The notes: generated from the letters alone by a model not told the origin. A DNA stretch of 64,000 nt from Cerasicoccus sp. TK19100 (GCF_027257155.1 NZ_JAPWDU010000006.1:483431-547430); one strand, 5' to 3'; numbered from the stretch's first letter, positions 51,833 to 61,543 are shown. Program-made: numbers and translations.

Positions 51833-53350
51833 ATGATTCCGATCAAATATGTTACTATTCCGTACGAGCACTTCGGTCTCGTCTATCGTGACGGACGTTT
51901 CGTGAAGCTGCTGAAGCCGGGTCGCACCTGGTACTTCGATCCACTCTGGCGAGTCACGATCGGTAAGCTCTGGCAGGGCAAGCCGTGGATCGAAATGCCG
52001 GCGACGCAGCTGCGTCAGCTCCGCGAATCTCCCGCCATCCAGGAGCACGCAGTGTTCGTCGACCTGAAGGACACGCAGCGTGCTTTGGTTTGGTTGGACG
52101 GCCGTTTCCACGGTATCCTCGAGCCGGGGCTCTACGCCTACTGGAAGACCATCGTCGATGTCCGCGTGGAAGTCATGGATGTGCGCAACATCCTGTTCCG
52201 CCACGACGAAGCCGATGTCATCCTGAAGACGTCCGTTGCGAAGCGATTCCTTGACGTATACGAAACGCCCGAAAACCTCGGGAGCGTCGTTTACGTGGAT
52301 GGCCGTTTCCACACCGTGTTCGGCCCGGGAACGATTGGCTACTGGAAGAACGGCTTGACCGTTCGCCGCGAAACCTTCGCCCTCCCGTGGCTGCCGATGC
52401 AGGACAGCGAACTCGAAAAGCTCCGCGAAGGCGGGCAGCTTGACGCGGTCGCATCCTTCGTCGACGTGCAGGACACCCAGCGTGCGCTGGTGTGGTTCAG
52501 CGGTCGCTTCCATTGCATCCTTGGCCCGGGCCTCTACGCTTACCTGAAGGAAGGCAGCGAGGCCCGCGTCAACCTGGTCGATGCGACGATGCCGCAGTTC
52601 ATCTACGATGAGCTCGACGTCATCTTCAAGCACGCGGAGGCGCTTCGCCAGCTCGCGGTCTACGACATCGCAGACACCGAGCAGGGCGTGCTTTACCAGG
52701 ACGGGAAGTTCTCTGAACTTCTCTCTCCGGGCCGCTACGCGTTCTGGAAGGATGTGGGCAACGTCCGTGTCCGCCAATACGACTTGCGTGAGCAAGTGCT
52801 CGATGTGAGCGGTCAGGAAATCATGACGGCAGACAAGGTCACCCTTCGTCTGAACGCCGTGCTGACCTACCGCATCGTTGATGTCCGCAAGGCGGCTGAA
52901 ACCGTGAAGGACGCCGAACAGGCGCTCTACCGCGAGCTACAGCTGATCATCCGCGCGGAAGTGGGCGGACGCACGCTTGACGAACTTCTCTCGGACAAGA
53001 CTGCAGTCGCGCACGACGCGCTGAAGTCCATCCAGGAGAAGGCGGCGGGCTACGGGCTCGAAGTCAAGGGGCTGGGGATCCGCGATGTCATCCTGCCGGG
53101 TGACATGAAGGAACTCCTGAACCAGGTCATCGAAGCCGAAAAGGCCGCTCAGGCCAACGTCATCAAGCGTCGTGAGGAAACGGCCGCCATGCGCAGCCAG
53201 CTCAACACGGCGAAAATGATCGAAGACAACCCGATGCTCCTGCGCCTGCGCGAGCTCGAGACGGTCGAAAAGATCGCTGAAAAGACGAACCTGCAAATCT
53301 TCGTTGGGGATGGGCAGGGGCTCACCAAGAGCATCGTCAAACTAGTCTAA
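51833..53350 (+). CDS. SPFH/Band 7 (slipin-like) protein with five N-terminal repeats
   Basis: 505 residues. The C-terminal half is an SPFH domain of the slipin/stomatin type (EIMTADKVTLRLNAVLTYRI, LQLIIRAEVGGRTLDELL, GLGIRDVILPGDMKELLNQV), ending in a coiled coil. Before it are five related units, each near RDGRFVKLLKPG, LDGRFHGILEPGLYAYWK, VDGRFHTVFGPGTIGYWK, SGRFHCILGPGLYAYLK and DGKFSELLSPGRYAFWK. Ordinary slipins have one such lead-in and a membrane anchor; no hydrophobic anchor is obvious here. ATG 51833 is used; the frame before it is repeat DNA. Confidence 0.85.
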   Translation: MIPIKYVTIPYEHFGLVYRDGRFVKLLKPGRTWYFDPLWRVTIGKLWQGKPWIEMPATQLRQLRESPAIQEHAVFVDLKDTQRALVWLDGRFHGILEPGLYAYWKTIVDVRVEVMDVRNILFRHDEADVILKTSVAKRFLDVYETPENLGSVVYVDGRFHTVFGPGTIGYWKNGLTVRRETFALPWLPMQDSELEKLREGGQLDAVASFVDVQDTQRALVWFSGRFHCILGPGLYAYLKEGSEARVNLVDATMPQFIYDELDVIFKHAEALRQLAVYDIADTEQGVLYQDGKFSELLSPGRYAFWKDVGNVRVRQYDLREQVLDVSGQEIMTADKVTLRLNAVLTYRIVDVRKAAETVKDAEQALYRELQLIIRAEVGGRTLDELLSDKTAVAHDALKSIQEKAAGYGLEVKGLGIRDVILPGDMKELLNQVIEAEKAAQANVIKRREETAAMRSQLNTAKMIEDNPMLLRLRELETVEKIAEKTNLQIFVGDGQGLTKSIVKLV

Positions 53351-53354
53351 TCCG

Positions 53355-53388
53355 GCCCCGGAGGCCCAACGACTCCGGGGCTTTTTTT
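53355..53388 (+). terminator. Terminator of the SPFH gene
   Basis: GCCCCGGAG, loop, CTCCGGGGC followed by eight Ts, directly after the stop. Confidence 0.95.
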
Positions 53389-53456
53389 TAATAACCGCCA
53401 TGCTTGAAATGTACGCTACGAAAATTAACTTTGTCGGACAAAGTAACCGACGCGCC

Positions 53457-53762
53457 ATGTCGAAGAAAATCAAGGAAGACATCATCTGCTCTCTCTGCGG
53501 ACGACTGACTCCGGCCAAGCATGCCGAGAAGCATCACCTCGTGCCGCGCTCCAAGGGTGGGGTGGATACGATCGACGTTTGCCGAAACTGCGGCGACCAG
53601 GTCCATAAGTTGTTTTCGAATCTCGAGCTCCGTGACGAATACAACACGCTGGAAAAACTCTGGACCGCACCGGGCATGGAGAAGTGGATCCGCTGGGTCC
53701 GCAAGCAGGACGGCTTTACGTTTTCGATGAAATCGCCGAAGGGCCGTAAGCCGGATAAGTAA
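53457..53762 (+). CDS. HNH-type zinc protein
   Basis: 101 residues from ATG 53457. ICSLCGR and VCRNCGDQVH supply two CxxC pairs; KHHLVPRSKGG holds the His-His of the HNH motif and DQVHKLFSNLEL the final His. This is the HNH endonuclease fold, but small stand-alone versions may have roles other than DNA cutting. Neighbours give no clue. The upstream ATG at 53400 adds a stretch within the terminator region. Confidence 0.8.
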   Translation: MSKKIKEDIICSLCGRLTPAKHAEKHHLVPRSKGGVDTIDVCRNCGDQVHKLFSNLELRDEYNTLEKLWTAPGMEKWIRWVRKQDGFTFSMKSPKGRKPDK

Positions 53763-53782
53763 GAGGCGCGCCGTCCTTATCT

Positions 53783-53861
53783 TGTAGGGCTCGCGCTTGC
53801 GCGATGCCGCATCCTGCTGGTGCTGAGGCAATGGCGGCGTCGCGCAAGCGCGAGCCCTACA
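53783..53861. repeat. Inverted-repeat element, copy 3
   Basis: Arms 53783-53810 and 53834-53861 match those of 24771-24855 and 26981-27068. The centre ATCCTGCTGGTGCTGAGGC is the reverse complement of the 24771 element's centre. The rest of the gap 53763-54145 has nothing recognised. Confidence 0.9.
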
Positions 53862-54145
53862 TGACGACGTAACTGACATTTGTATCAGAACGCACGTTTG
53901 CTGTTTTGACTTTCGCCAAATAGGCATAGTGAAAAGGGGAAAAGGGTGGCCCGGCCTTTTTGGTCGGCCGGGTCGCCCATCAATTTTTATGTGACGCATC
54001 CTCTCCGCACCACGCGCCGTTCGACTGTTGTGATTCTTTGAAGCACTGCGAATGCGATGGGGCGGTTGAAAAGTGGCGCCATGGGATTATACCTTTGCGT
54101 CGGCACGGGCTTCTGTGTCATGGGTTATCCCGAACTTATCTTGTT

Positions 54146-55327
54146 ATGCACTACCGTCGATTTGGCCGAACCGAACTTCAAATGCCCGTCATCACCGCTG
54201 GTGGCATGCGCTATCAGCAAAGCTGGGATGATGTGCCCGGTGACGAAATCAAGAAGGAGGAGCAGGAGCGAATCACGAGCTGCATCCACCGCGCGTTGGA
54301 TCTCGGCATCAACCACATCGAGACCGCTCGCGGCTACGGCAGCTCGGAGCGTCAGTTGGGGTGGTTGTTGAAAGACATTCCGCGCGAGAAATACATTTTG
54401 CAGAGCAAGGTGGCGCCGCAGGAGGACCCGAAGGAATTCGAGAAAATCCTCAACGACACCTTCGACCGCCTAGGCTGCGATTACCTGGATCTGTTTGGTT
54501 TTCATGGCATTAACCTGGAGCACCTCATCGACTGGACCGTGCGCCCGGGTGGCTGCATGGAGGTTGCGCGTCGCTGGCAAAAGGAAGGCCGCATCAAGCA
54601 CATTGGATTCTCTACCCACGCGCCGTGCGACACCATTATCAAGGCCATCGAAACCGACGAGTTCGACTACGTGAACCTACACTGGTATTTCATTAACCAG
54701 ACGAACTGGCGCGCTGTCGAAGCCGCGACCAGGCACGACATGGGCGTGTTCATCATTAGCCCCAATGATAAGGGCGGGCAGCTCTTTAACCCACCGCAAA
54801 AGCTGGTCGATCTATGTGCGCCGCTGACGCCGATGGGCTTCAACTCACTGTTTTGCTTGCGCCGCCCCGAGGTCCACACGCTCAGCGTGGGCGTTGCGCA
54901 GCCGGACCAATATGATCCGCAAATCGATGCTCTGGAGCATTACGATAACATCGATGCCGTCATCTCGCCAATCGAGGCACGTATCGACGCTGCGATTAAG
55001 GCCGAGCTGGGTGATGATTGGTGGCCACATTACACGGAAGGTTTGCCGACTTATCTGGAAGTTCCGGGCGAAGTTAATGTGCAATACATCTTGCGTTTGT
55101 GGACGCTGGCCAAGGGCCTCGATATGGATGGCTACGGCAAATACCGCTACGGCATGATCGGCAACGGCGGGCATTGGATGGCCGGGCAAAAGGCCGATGG
55201 TTTTGAGGACGAAGCGATGATCAAGGCGCTCAATGGCCATCCGTTCGCCAAGAAAATCCCCGACATCCTGCGCGAGGCGCACGAGATGTTTAAGGGCGAA
55301 GAGCGCAAGCCGAAGTCGAGCGCTTAG
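54146..55327 (+). CDS. Aldo/keto reductase
   Basis: 393 residues, TIM barrel. MHYRRFGRTELQMPVITAGG opening; catalytic residues in ETARGYGSSE (Tyr) and LQSKVAPQ (Lys), with His in FGFHGINLEH. A C-terminal extension (about 300-393) holds PFAKKIPDILREAHEMF. It lies 4 nt from the convergent sulfatase gene. May act on carbonyls or sugars in the adjacent glycan cluster; inferred from context only. Confidence 0.9.
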   Translation: MHYRRFGRTELQMPVITAGGMRYQQSWDDVPGDEIKKEEQERITSCIHRALDLGINHIETARGYGSSERQLGWLLKDIPREKYILQSKVAPQEDPKEFEKILNDTFDRLGCDYLDLFGFHGINLEHLIDWTVRPGGCMEVARRWQKEGRIKHIGFSTHAPCDTIIKAIETDEFDYVNLHWYFINQTNWRAVEAATRHDMGVFIISPNDKGGQLFNPPQKLVDLCAPLTPMGFNSLFCLRRPEVHTLSVGVAQPDQYDPQIDALEHYDNIDAVISPIEARIDAAIKAELGDDWWPHYTEGLPTYLEVPGEVNVQYILRLWTLAKGLDMDGYGKYRYGMIGNGGHWMAGQKADGFEDEAMIKALNGHPFAKKIPDILREAHEMFKGEERKPKSSA

Positions 55328-55330
55328 TCG

Positions 55331-56788
55331 CTAATGCTTCATAAACAGGCGCTGAGCGTAGGTGTCGTTGTTATCCTCCACCCACTCCCGCAGGCTATTA
55401 CGCATGTGGTCGATCTCGTTTTGAAACTGCGGCTCGTCAATGCGGTTGTGCAGTTCCAGTGGGTCGTTCGCGAGGTCGTAAAATTCCTCTTTCGCGCCGA
55501 AGTTGAAAATGTATTTATGGCGCTTCGAGCGGACCATGCGCTGGTGCCAGTCGACCATGTGACCGGGGTGCGCAGCGATGAAGTATTCCTTGTCGTCGAA
55601 GGCCGGGCGATGTTCGCCGGGGTCCACGAGCGGCAGCAGTGACTGGCCATCCATACCGTGTTCACTCGCGTCGACGCCCGCCACGTCGAGGAAGGTCGCG
55701 GTCAGGTCGACGAGGTTGACGAACGGGTCGCTAACGCCGGGCTTGATCGCGGGGTTGGAGATGATCATCGGAATGCGCGTCAGGCAGTCATACATGCCGA
55801 TGCCCTTGTCCCACCCGCGGTGCGTGCCGTTGTAGGAGCCGTGATCAGAGGTAAAGACGATCAGCGTTTCCTCCAGCTTGCCGTGCTCGCGCAGGCGGTC
55901 GATCACGTGTCCGCAGGCCTCGTCAATGGCGGTCGTGTAGGCTGCGTCGAGACCGAGCAGGGTGGACATTATTTCGCGGTCGATCGCGTCCAAGCCCCAC
56001 TGCCGGCTGAGCTGCTCCAGGATGTGCGGCTTGCCTTCGAAACCGTGATCCCAGCTATCGTCCGGTTCAAAGTGGACATCCTTGTAACTGTAGTAAATTT
56101 CCTCGGGCAGATGGTAGGGCGCGTGTGGTCCCCAGAAATTAATGCTCAGGAAAAATGGGTCATCGCCTGCGCAATATTGGTCGACTTTCTTCTTCGTCTC
56201 GTGGGCGAGGTAAAACGGAATGGCCGCCTCCTTGGGGCCTTTTTGAATCGAGGCAAACGGGCGTCCATGGCGATTGACGATCTGGTGGTCGAGCTGCCAG
56301 CCGTCGACGCCGAGCTCCTTCAGGTAGGCCAGGTAATGCTCGTTCTGCATCGGAAATCCGTAGCCCCAGAAGTAAGGCGTGTCGGTGTCGTAGCCGTAGT
56401 TCCACGGGTGGTTCGGGTTTGGGTCGATGTCGCCGCCCACGTGCCACTTGCCGACATGCCCGCAACGGTAGCCGCGGTCTTTCAAGATACGCGCAAAGAA
56501 CGGGTTGTCTTCCGAGATGTGCCGCTCGCCGCCGTTGCGCTTAAACTCCGGGTTGAAGATTTGCCCGTGGTTGTGCGGCAGCCGCCCGGTCTGGATCGAC
56601 CCCCGCGCCGGCGTGCAAACGGGGGAGGGCGACATCGCATGGGTGAACCGCACGCCGCTCTCGGCCAGGGCGTCAAACGTCGGCGTGCGCGTCAGCGGGT
56701 TGCCGTAGCAGCCGCATTGGTCCATGCGCTGCTGATCGGTGAAGATGAAGAGAACGTTTTTAATCTCCTGGTCTTGGATGCGGGTCAT
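55331..56788 (-). CDS. Sulfatase (formylglycine-dependent, S1 family)
   Basis: 485 residues. VCTPARGSIQTGRLP is the Cys-type sulfatase signature whose Cys becomes formylglycine; KNVLFIFTDQQRMDQCGCYG gives metal-binding Asp residues; GKWHVGG and TSDHGSYNGTH complete the site. No signal peptide is evident at the start. Likely removes sulfate from an algal or animal glycan. The maturase is not in the window. Confidence 0.93.
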   Translation of the reverse strand: MTRIQDQEIKNVLFIFTDQQRMDQCGCYGNPLTRTPTFDALAESGVRFTHAMSPSPVCTPARGSIQTGRLPHNHGQIFNPEFKRNGGERHISEDNPFFARILKDRGYRCGHVGKWHVGGDIDPNPNHPWNYGYDTDTPYFWGYGFPMQNEHYLAYLKELGVDGWQLDHQIVNRHGRPFASIQKGPKEAAIPFYLAHETKKKVDQYCAGDDPFFLSINFWGPHAPYHLPEEIYYSYKDVHFEPDDSWDHGFEGKPHILEQLSRQWGLDAIDREIMSTLLGLDAAYTTAIDEACGHVIDRLREHGKLEETLIVFTSDHGSYNGTHRGWDKGIGMYDCLTRIPMIISNPAIKPGVSDPFVNLVDLTATFLDVAGVDASEHGMDGQSLLPLVDPGEHRPAFDDKEYFIAAHPGHMVDWHQRMVRSKRHKYIFNFGAKEEFYDLANDPLELHNRIDEPQFQNEIDHMRNSLREWVEDNNDTYAQRLFMKH

Positions 56789-56803
56789 AACGAGATATAT
56801 TTA

Positions 56804-56833
56804 CGCTAACCACACAAAATTTGGTGGCTAGCG
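56804..56833. promoter_or_regulatory. Dyad in the sulfatase/PEP-CTERM divergent promoter region
   Basis: CGCTA.CCAC at 56804-56813 and GTGG.TAGCG at 56824-56833 are inverted arms (9 of 10) about a 10-bp AT-rich centre. Suited to a dimeric regulator between divergent genes; the LacI protein at 60476 is a possible but unproven partner. Confidence 0.4.
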
Positions 56834-56897
56834 CAAATTTATTACAAACCGGCATTTTAATTGCATAGGGAATAGCGCTTAACCAAAACAATAACCT

Positions 56898-57515
56898 ATG
56901 GCATCTACCAAATATGTACTATTGGTCGGCGCAGCAATTGGCGCTTCGACTCTATCTGTTAACGCGATTGTCCAAACGACGCTCACTCTTACCGGGCCTA
57001 TTCATCGTGTGGAGACTTCTTTGGAGGCAGCTGAGATTATCGAGGGCGCGACAATTACCGCGGTGGGCGACGCGAGTTCATCCTACTGGTCCTTTTCCTC
57101 GGACTCATCTTTTGGCCTGCCCACTGATTTTCACCAGACCAGTTTGATCGATGCGACCATCGATGGCGATGTTGCCTACTTTGCTTCCGAGGGGCGTATT
57201 GGCCCCAGCGCGACTGGTGGTTTCATGCTGGCCTATATTTTCGACAATGAGCCCTCATTGCCGAGCGCGGATACCTCGAGTCTCGTGTTTTTCGATCTTA
57301 CCGATAAACGAGCGATCAACATGAGCTCATGGTGGACTGTGAGCGAGCTGAACGCGTTTGACGGCATGACGCTCACCATGAATCCCGCTAACGGCACGGA
57401 CGCTTACGAGATTCTGATGAGCGTTAATGTGACGCCAGTGCCGGAGCCCGGAACCTACGCGCTGATCGCGGGTGCCGCTGTTCTTGGCCTAGTGGCCTAT
57501 CGCCGCCGTAAGTAA
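56898..57515 (+). CDS. PEP-CTERM sorted protein
   Basis: 205 residues: short signal (YVLLVGAAIGASTLSVNA), a beta-rich body (TLTLTGPIHRVETSLEAAE), then TPVPEPGTYALIAG, a hydrophobic segment and YRRRK, the PEP-CTERM tail. Exported; function unknown. It shares a bidirectional terminator with the GH1 gene. Confidence 0.88.
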   Translation: MASTKYVLLVGAAIGASTLSVNAIVQTTLTLTGPIHRVETSLEAAEIIEGATITAVGDASSSYWSFSSDSSFGLPTDFHQTSLIDATIDGDVAYFASEGRIGPSATGGFMLAYIFDNEPSLPSADTSSLVFFDLTDKRAINMSSWWTVSELNAFDGMTLTMNPANGTDAYEILMSVNVTPVPEPGTYALIAGAAVLGLVAYRRRK

Positions 57516-57525
57516 TTGGAACCTG

Positions 57526-57560
57526 GCAACGGGACGTTAAAAATTCGTCCCGTTGCTTTT
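57526..57560. terminator. Bidirectional terminator overlapping the GH1 3' end
   Basis: An 11-bp perfect stem, GCAACGGGACG (57526-57536) and CGTCCCGTTGC (57546-57556), followed by TTTT. It lies across the GH1 stop codon and beyond the PEP-CTERM stop. Confidence 0.9.
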
Positions 57561-58907
57561 GATCACTTCAGAGTACCAGTAGGCGGAGTCCTTGGGCGTG
57601 CGCTTGAGGGTCTCATAGTCCACGTGGACGAGGCCGAAGCGGTGATTGTATCCCTCGGCCCATTCGAAGTTGTCGAGCAGGGACCACTGGAAATAAGCGG
57701 CGACGTCGACGCCGTCCTTGGCGGCACGGCGCAGGTTGCTCAAGTAGCGCGTCAGGAAGTCGATGCGGTGGTAGTCGTGGCACTTGCCGTCGGTATGGAC
57801 CCAGTCCGCGCCGCTGAGGCCGTTTTCCAGAATTGCGATCGGTGCCTGGTAGCGCTCGTAGAAGGCGACAGCTGTCCAGTAAAGGCACTCGGGCGTGATG
57901 GCCCATTGGAAGTGCGTGCGGGGGAAGCCGTTGCCGAAGTGCCAGGGCTCTTCGAAGGCAACTTCGCCCTGCTCGTTGCGGAAGTAGTGGCGCGCGGCGT
58001 TGTAGGTGTTGAAGCCGGAGAAGTCGAGCGGGTGCTGGATCGCGGCCATGTCTTCCTCCCAGCCCTTGGGCAGGGATTGGCCATGGAGGCGCAAGAAGTT
58101 CTCGGGATACTTGCCGAAGAACGCCGGGTCATTCCACACGGCAGGTTGGAAGGCCATGACGCCGGTTTCGGTGTAGTCGAACAGGTCTGCCTTGGCTTGC
58201 GCGACCACGCCTTCATCGCTCGGGTCGGCTACTTGGAAGGCACCGTTGGCGGTTGCCCAGCCGATCTGCGCGCCGTCGACGTGCTCGCGGATTTTCCGGC
58301 AGGACTTGCCGTGCGCGAGCAGCGTGTGGTGGATCATGCGCGCCAAGTCGGAGCGGGGGTGCTTCATGCCGGGCGCGTGTTCGCCGACTTCGTGACCCAG
58401 GCCGATAAACATCTGTGGCTCGTTGTGGGTGATCCAATGCTTCACCCGGTCACCGAGGGCCTTGACGACGACTTCGGTGTAGTCCTCGAACCACTGGGGG
58501 CTGGCGGAGTTCATCCAGCCGCCTTCATAAAAGAGGTGCAGCGGGTAGTCCCAGTGAAAGAGCGTTACCCAAGGCGTGATGCCGGTCTCCAGCAGGGAGT
58601 CGACGAGGCGGCTGTAGAAGTCCAGCCCAGCCTGATTGACGGCCCCTTTGCCCTCGGGCATGATGCGCGGCCAGCTGAGCGAAAAGCGGTAGGCCTGCAG
58701 GCCGATCTCCTTCATGATCGCGACGTCTTCCGGGTAGCGATGGTAGTGATCACTGGAGACGTTACCGGTGTCGCCAAACTTGACCTTGCCCGGCCAGCGC
58801 GCCATGCGGTCCCAGACGGACGGGCCCTTGCCGTCTGCATCCCAGCCACCTTCAATTTGATAGGACGCCGTGGCGGCACCCCAGACCATGTCGGGTTTAA
58901 AACTCAT
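57537..58907 (-). CDS. GH1 family beta-glycosidase
   Basis: 456 residues, cytoplasmic by lack of signal. MVWGAATASYQIEGGW is the GH1 opening; THNEP carries the acid/base Glu and AILENGLSG the nucleophile Glu; FQWSLLDNFEWAEGY follows. Acts on beta-glucosides, galactosides or related sugars. ATG 58907 is chosen; the frame to 59075 overlaps the divergent sulfatase region. Clustered with two sulfatases and a LacI regulator. Confidence 0.94.
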   Translation of the reverse strand: MSFKPDMVWGAATASYQIEGGWDADGKGPSVWDRMARWPGKVKFGDTGNVSSDHYHRYPEDVAIMKEIGLQAYRFSLSWPRIMPEGKGAVNQAGLDFYSRLVDSLLETGITPWVTLFHWDYPLHLFYEGGWMNSASPQWFEDYTEVVVKALGDRVKHWITHNEPQMFIGLGHEVGEHAPGMKHPRSDLARMIHHTLLAHGKSCRKIREHVDGAQIGWATANGAFQVADPSDEGVVAQAKADLFDYTETGVMAFQPAVWNDPAFFGKYPENFLRLHGQSLPKGWEEDMAAIQHPLDFSGFNTYNAARHYFRNEQGEVAFEEPWHFGNGFPRTHFQWAITPECLYWTAVAFYERYQAPIAILENGLSGADWVHTDGKCHDYHRIDFLTRYLSNLRRAAKDGVDVAAYFQWSLLDNFEWAEGYNHRFGLVHVDYETLKRTPKDSAYWYSEVIKSNGTNF

Positions 58908-59017
58908 GGCGCTAGGTAATGGGGACCTCCTTCGAGAATTCAAGACCAATGCGCGCTTTGGATATGGAGCCGCAAATTCGGGTTGTGCTTTGCCGCAACC
59001 TATCACGTAATGAAAAT

Positions 59018-60367
59018 ATGCCAACTCCCCCCAATGTGCTCTACGTGTTTGCGGACCAGTGGCGCGCCCAAGCAATGGGCTACGCCGGTGACCCCAATGT
59101 CAAAACACCGCATCTCGATCTCTTTGCCAGTGAGGCGGTTAACTTCCGTAAGGCGGTGTCCGGCGTGCCCGTTTGCTGCCCCGCCCGGGCGACGCTTATT
59201 AGTGGCCAACGGCCGCTCAGCCATGGCGTGTTTTTGAACGACGTTTGCCTGCCGCACGATCGTAAGTCGATTGCGCAGCGTTTTGCCGAGTCAGAATATG
59301 ACAGATCTTACATCGGGAAATGGCACATCGAAGGGCATGGTCGCGAAGCCTTCATTCCGCCGGAGCGTCAGCGCGGCTTCGACCACTGGAAAGTGCTAGA
59401 ATGTACCCACAACTATAACCACTCACCCTACTACGAGGGTGCCTCAGATGAGCGCAAACTCTGGGACGGCTACGACGCCATAGCCCAAACCACCGAGGCC
59501 TGCGACTACCTGCGCCAAAGAAAGCCCGGCGACAAGCCCTTCCTGATGATGCTTTCCTGGGGGCCGCCGCATGACCCCTACGGTTCGGCACCCGAAAAAT
59601 ACCGAAGAATGTATCGGCCGGAGGACATTATTTTGCCGCCTAACATCCCTGCTGATCGTGCTGAAAGAGCGCGTATGGATTTGGCCGGCTACTACGCGCA
59701 CTGTACCGCGCTGGACGACCAGTTTGCCCGCTTGCGGCAGACGCTGGCAGAGACCGGGTTGGAGGAAAATACGATCCTCGTCTTCACGGCTGACCACGGT
59801 GACATGTTGCACTCTCAGGGGCAGGAGCGAAAGCAGAAACCTTGGGAGGAGTCGATGCGGATACCTTTCCTCATGCGCTGGCCTGTCGGCTTGGGGCGCG
59901 AAGGCCGCGTATCCGATGCGTTGATCGATGTGCTCGACCACCAGCCGACGCTGCTCGACCTCTGTGGGCTACCGCTCGATGACGCACTGGAGGGCCGAAG
60001 CTTTGCCGAGGCCGCGCGAGGTGGCCCTGTCGACCCCGACTATGCTGCGCTGCTGGCCTGCTACCATCCATCGGGAGAGTTTCAGCGCGCCAGGGGCGGT
60101 CGCGAATACCGCGGGCTTCGCTCCCAGCGCTATACTTATGCCGAGACGCGTGAGGGTCCCTGGTTGCTTTACGATAACGAGTTGGACCCGTATCAATTAA
60201 TCAACCGCATCGACGACGACACCTACGCGGCTGTTCGCGAGCAGTTGGCCCGCCAGCTTCACGCCGAGCTGGTGCGCCAGGGGGATGCCTTTGAATACGG
60301 CCCGGACTTGTGCGCCAAATGGGGGCACGTCATCGATGAGACGGGAACAACGTCTACCGCGCCGTGA
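59018..60367 (+). CDS. Second sulfatase (S1 family)
   Basis: 449 residues from ATG 59018. VCCPARATLISGQ is the formylglycine motif; NVLYVFADQWRAQAMGY, GKWHIEGHG and FTADHGDMLHSQGQ are the metal and sulfate-site stretches. No signal peptide, so probably cytoplasmic like GH1. Its differences from the 55331 sulfatase suggest another linkage on the same glycan. Followed by the LacI gene. Confidence 0.93.
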   Translation: MPTPPNVLYVFADQWRAQAMGYAGDPNVKTPHLDLFASEAVNFRKAVSGVPVCCPARATLISGQRPLSHGVFLNDVCLPHDRKSIAQRFAESEYDRSYIGKWHIEGHGREAFIPPERQRGFDHWKVLECTHNYNHSPYYEGASDERKLWDGYDAIAQTTEACDYLRQRKPGDKPFLMMLSWGPPHDPYGSAPEKYRRMYRPEDIILPPNIPADRAERARMDLAGYYAHCTALDDQFARLRQTLAETGLEENTILVFTADHGDMLHSQGQERKQKPWEESMRIPFLMRWPVGLGREGRVSDALIDVLDHQPTLLDLCGLPLDDALEGRSFAEAARGGPVDPDYAALLACYHPSGEFQRARGGREYRGLRSQRYTYAETREGPWLLYDNELDPYQLINRIDDDTYAAVREQLARQLHAELVRQGDAFEYGPDLCAKWGHVIDETGTTSTAP

Positions 60368-60475
60368 GACATCACGCCCTTGATGGCGTTTGGTGTGTGA
60401 ATTTATGGTGTATCGACGAAGTTTTCGGTTGTTTCGTTAGGGCAATCTATGCTGTTAGTTAGACCTAACAAGCGC

Positions 60476-61522
60476 ATGAAAACAAAACGTAGAGCCACCA
60501 TCCGCGACGTCGCCCAGGCATCCGGTTATTCCATTTACACGGTATCTTCCGTGCTCAACAACAAAGGCGATATCTCCGAGTCCACCAGTGAGAAAGTTCG
60601 TCAGGTTGCACGCGAGCTAAACTACGACTTGCTCGGCAACGTCTCTGCCGCCCGCCGCATGACCACGCGCTCCATCGGCATCGTACTGCCTGAGGCCGGC
60701 TGCATGCACGACGGCTTCTACAACCGCGCTGTTTCGACCTTCCGCGCTATCGCGTCCAACCGCGACTACGACTGCAAGCTCTTTGCCGAGGAGGACATTT
60801 TGCGCCGCATCGATCCGAGCAACAGCGGTGGGGTTTACTCGCTGGGCTGCAAGGGCTTGGTCGTTTTCTGCCCGAACCAATACAAGGACTACATTGAGCA
60901 ACTGCTCAAGAACGGCGTGGCCGTCGGCCTGATCCGCCGCAAGATGCCGAAAATGTCCGGGCTCTTCCAAGCCGTGGACAACGATGAGGCCTCGATGAAG
61001 ATCATCATCAAGCACCTGTTCGATGAGGTCGGCTGCCGTCGCATGGCGATGGTCTCCAGCGTCAAGCGCTCCAAGGTCTCGGGCGGTCGTGAGCGCGCCT
61101 TTTCCAAATTTGTGTCGGAAAACTTGCCCGAGAAGGACTCACTGCTGATTCCGGAATCGGACTTTGGTGAGAATTCCGAGGAGAAGACCAAGCTCTTCGA
61201 CTTCCTTCAGGAGTCCAAGAAGCTTGGCCAAAAGCCGGTCGTCTTCTGCTGGTCGGACTCTTCCGCTAACCGCTTGATGACGCTTCTGCATCGCGCTGGC
61301 CTGCACACGCCGGATGATGTCATGGTCACCGGTTATGACAACGACCCTTACTCCAGCCACGCCGACTTGACCACGATGAGCATCCCGATCGAAGAGATGG
61401 TCACCGCAGCCTGCCGTTATCTCTTCGAATACCGCGAAGAAGGCGAGCTCCCCGAAGCCAAGACCCAGCGCTTCAAGCACGAGCTCGTCATCCGTGGCTC
61501 GACAGATATGACGAAAGGCTAG
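60476..61522 (+). CDS. LacI family transcriptional regulator
   Basis: 348 residues. Helix-turn-helix TIRDVAQASGYSIYTVSSVL with hinge NNKGDISESTSEKVRQVA, then a periplasmic-binding-like sugar domain ending YSSHADLTTMSIPIEEM. ATG 60476 is chosen over 60449. Just upstream the repeat GTTAGTTAGACCTAAC could be an autoregulatory site. Probably controls the GH1-sulfatase genes beside it; effector unknown. Confidence 0.93.
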   Translation: MKTKRRATIRDVAQASGYSIYTVSSVLNNKGDISESTSEKVRQVARELNYDLLGNVSAARRMTTRSIGIVLPEAGCMHDGFYNRAVSTFRAIASNRDYDCKLFAEEDILRRIDPSNSGGVYSLGCKGLVVFCPNQYKDYIEQLLKNGVAVGLIRRKMPKMSGLFQAVDNDEASMKIIIKHLFDEVGCRRMAMVSSVKRSKVSGGRERAFSKFVSENLPEKDSLLIPESDFGENSEEKTKLFDFLQESKKLGQKPVVFCWSDSSANRLMTLLHRAGLHTPDDVMVTGYDNDPYSSHADLTTMSIPIEEMVTAACRYLFEYREEGELPEAKTQRFKHELVIRGSTDMTKG

Positions 61523-61543
61523 GCGCAAGCCAGTCTTGCGCGG

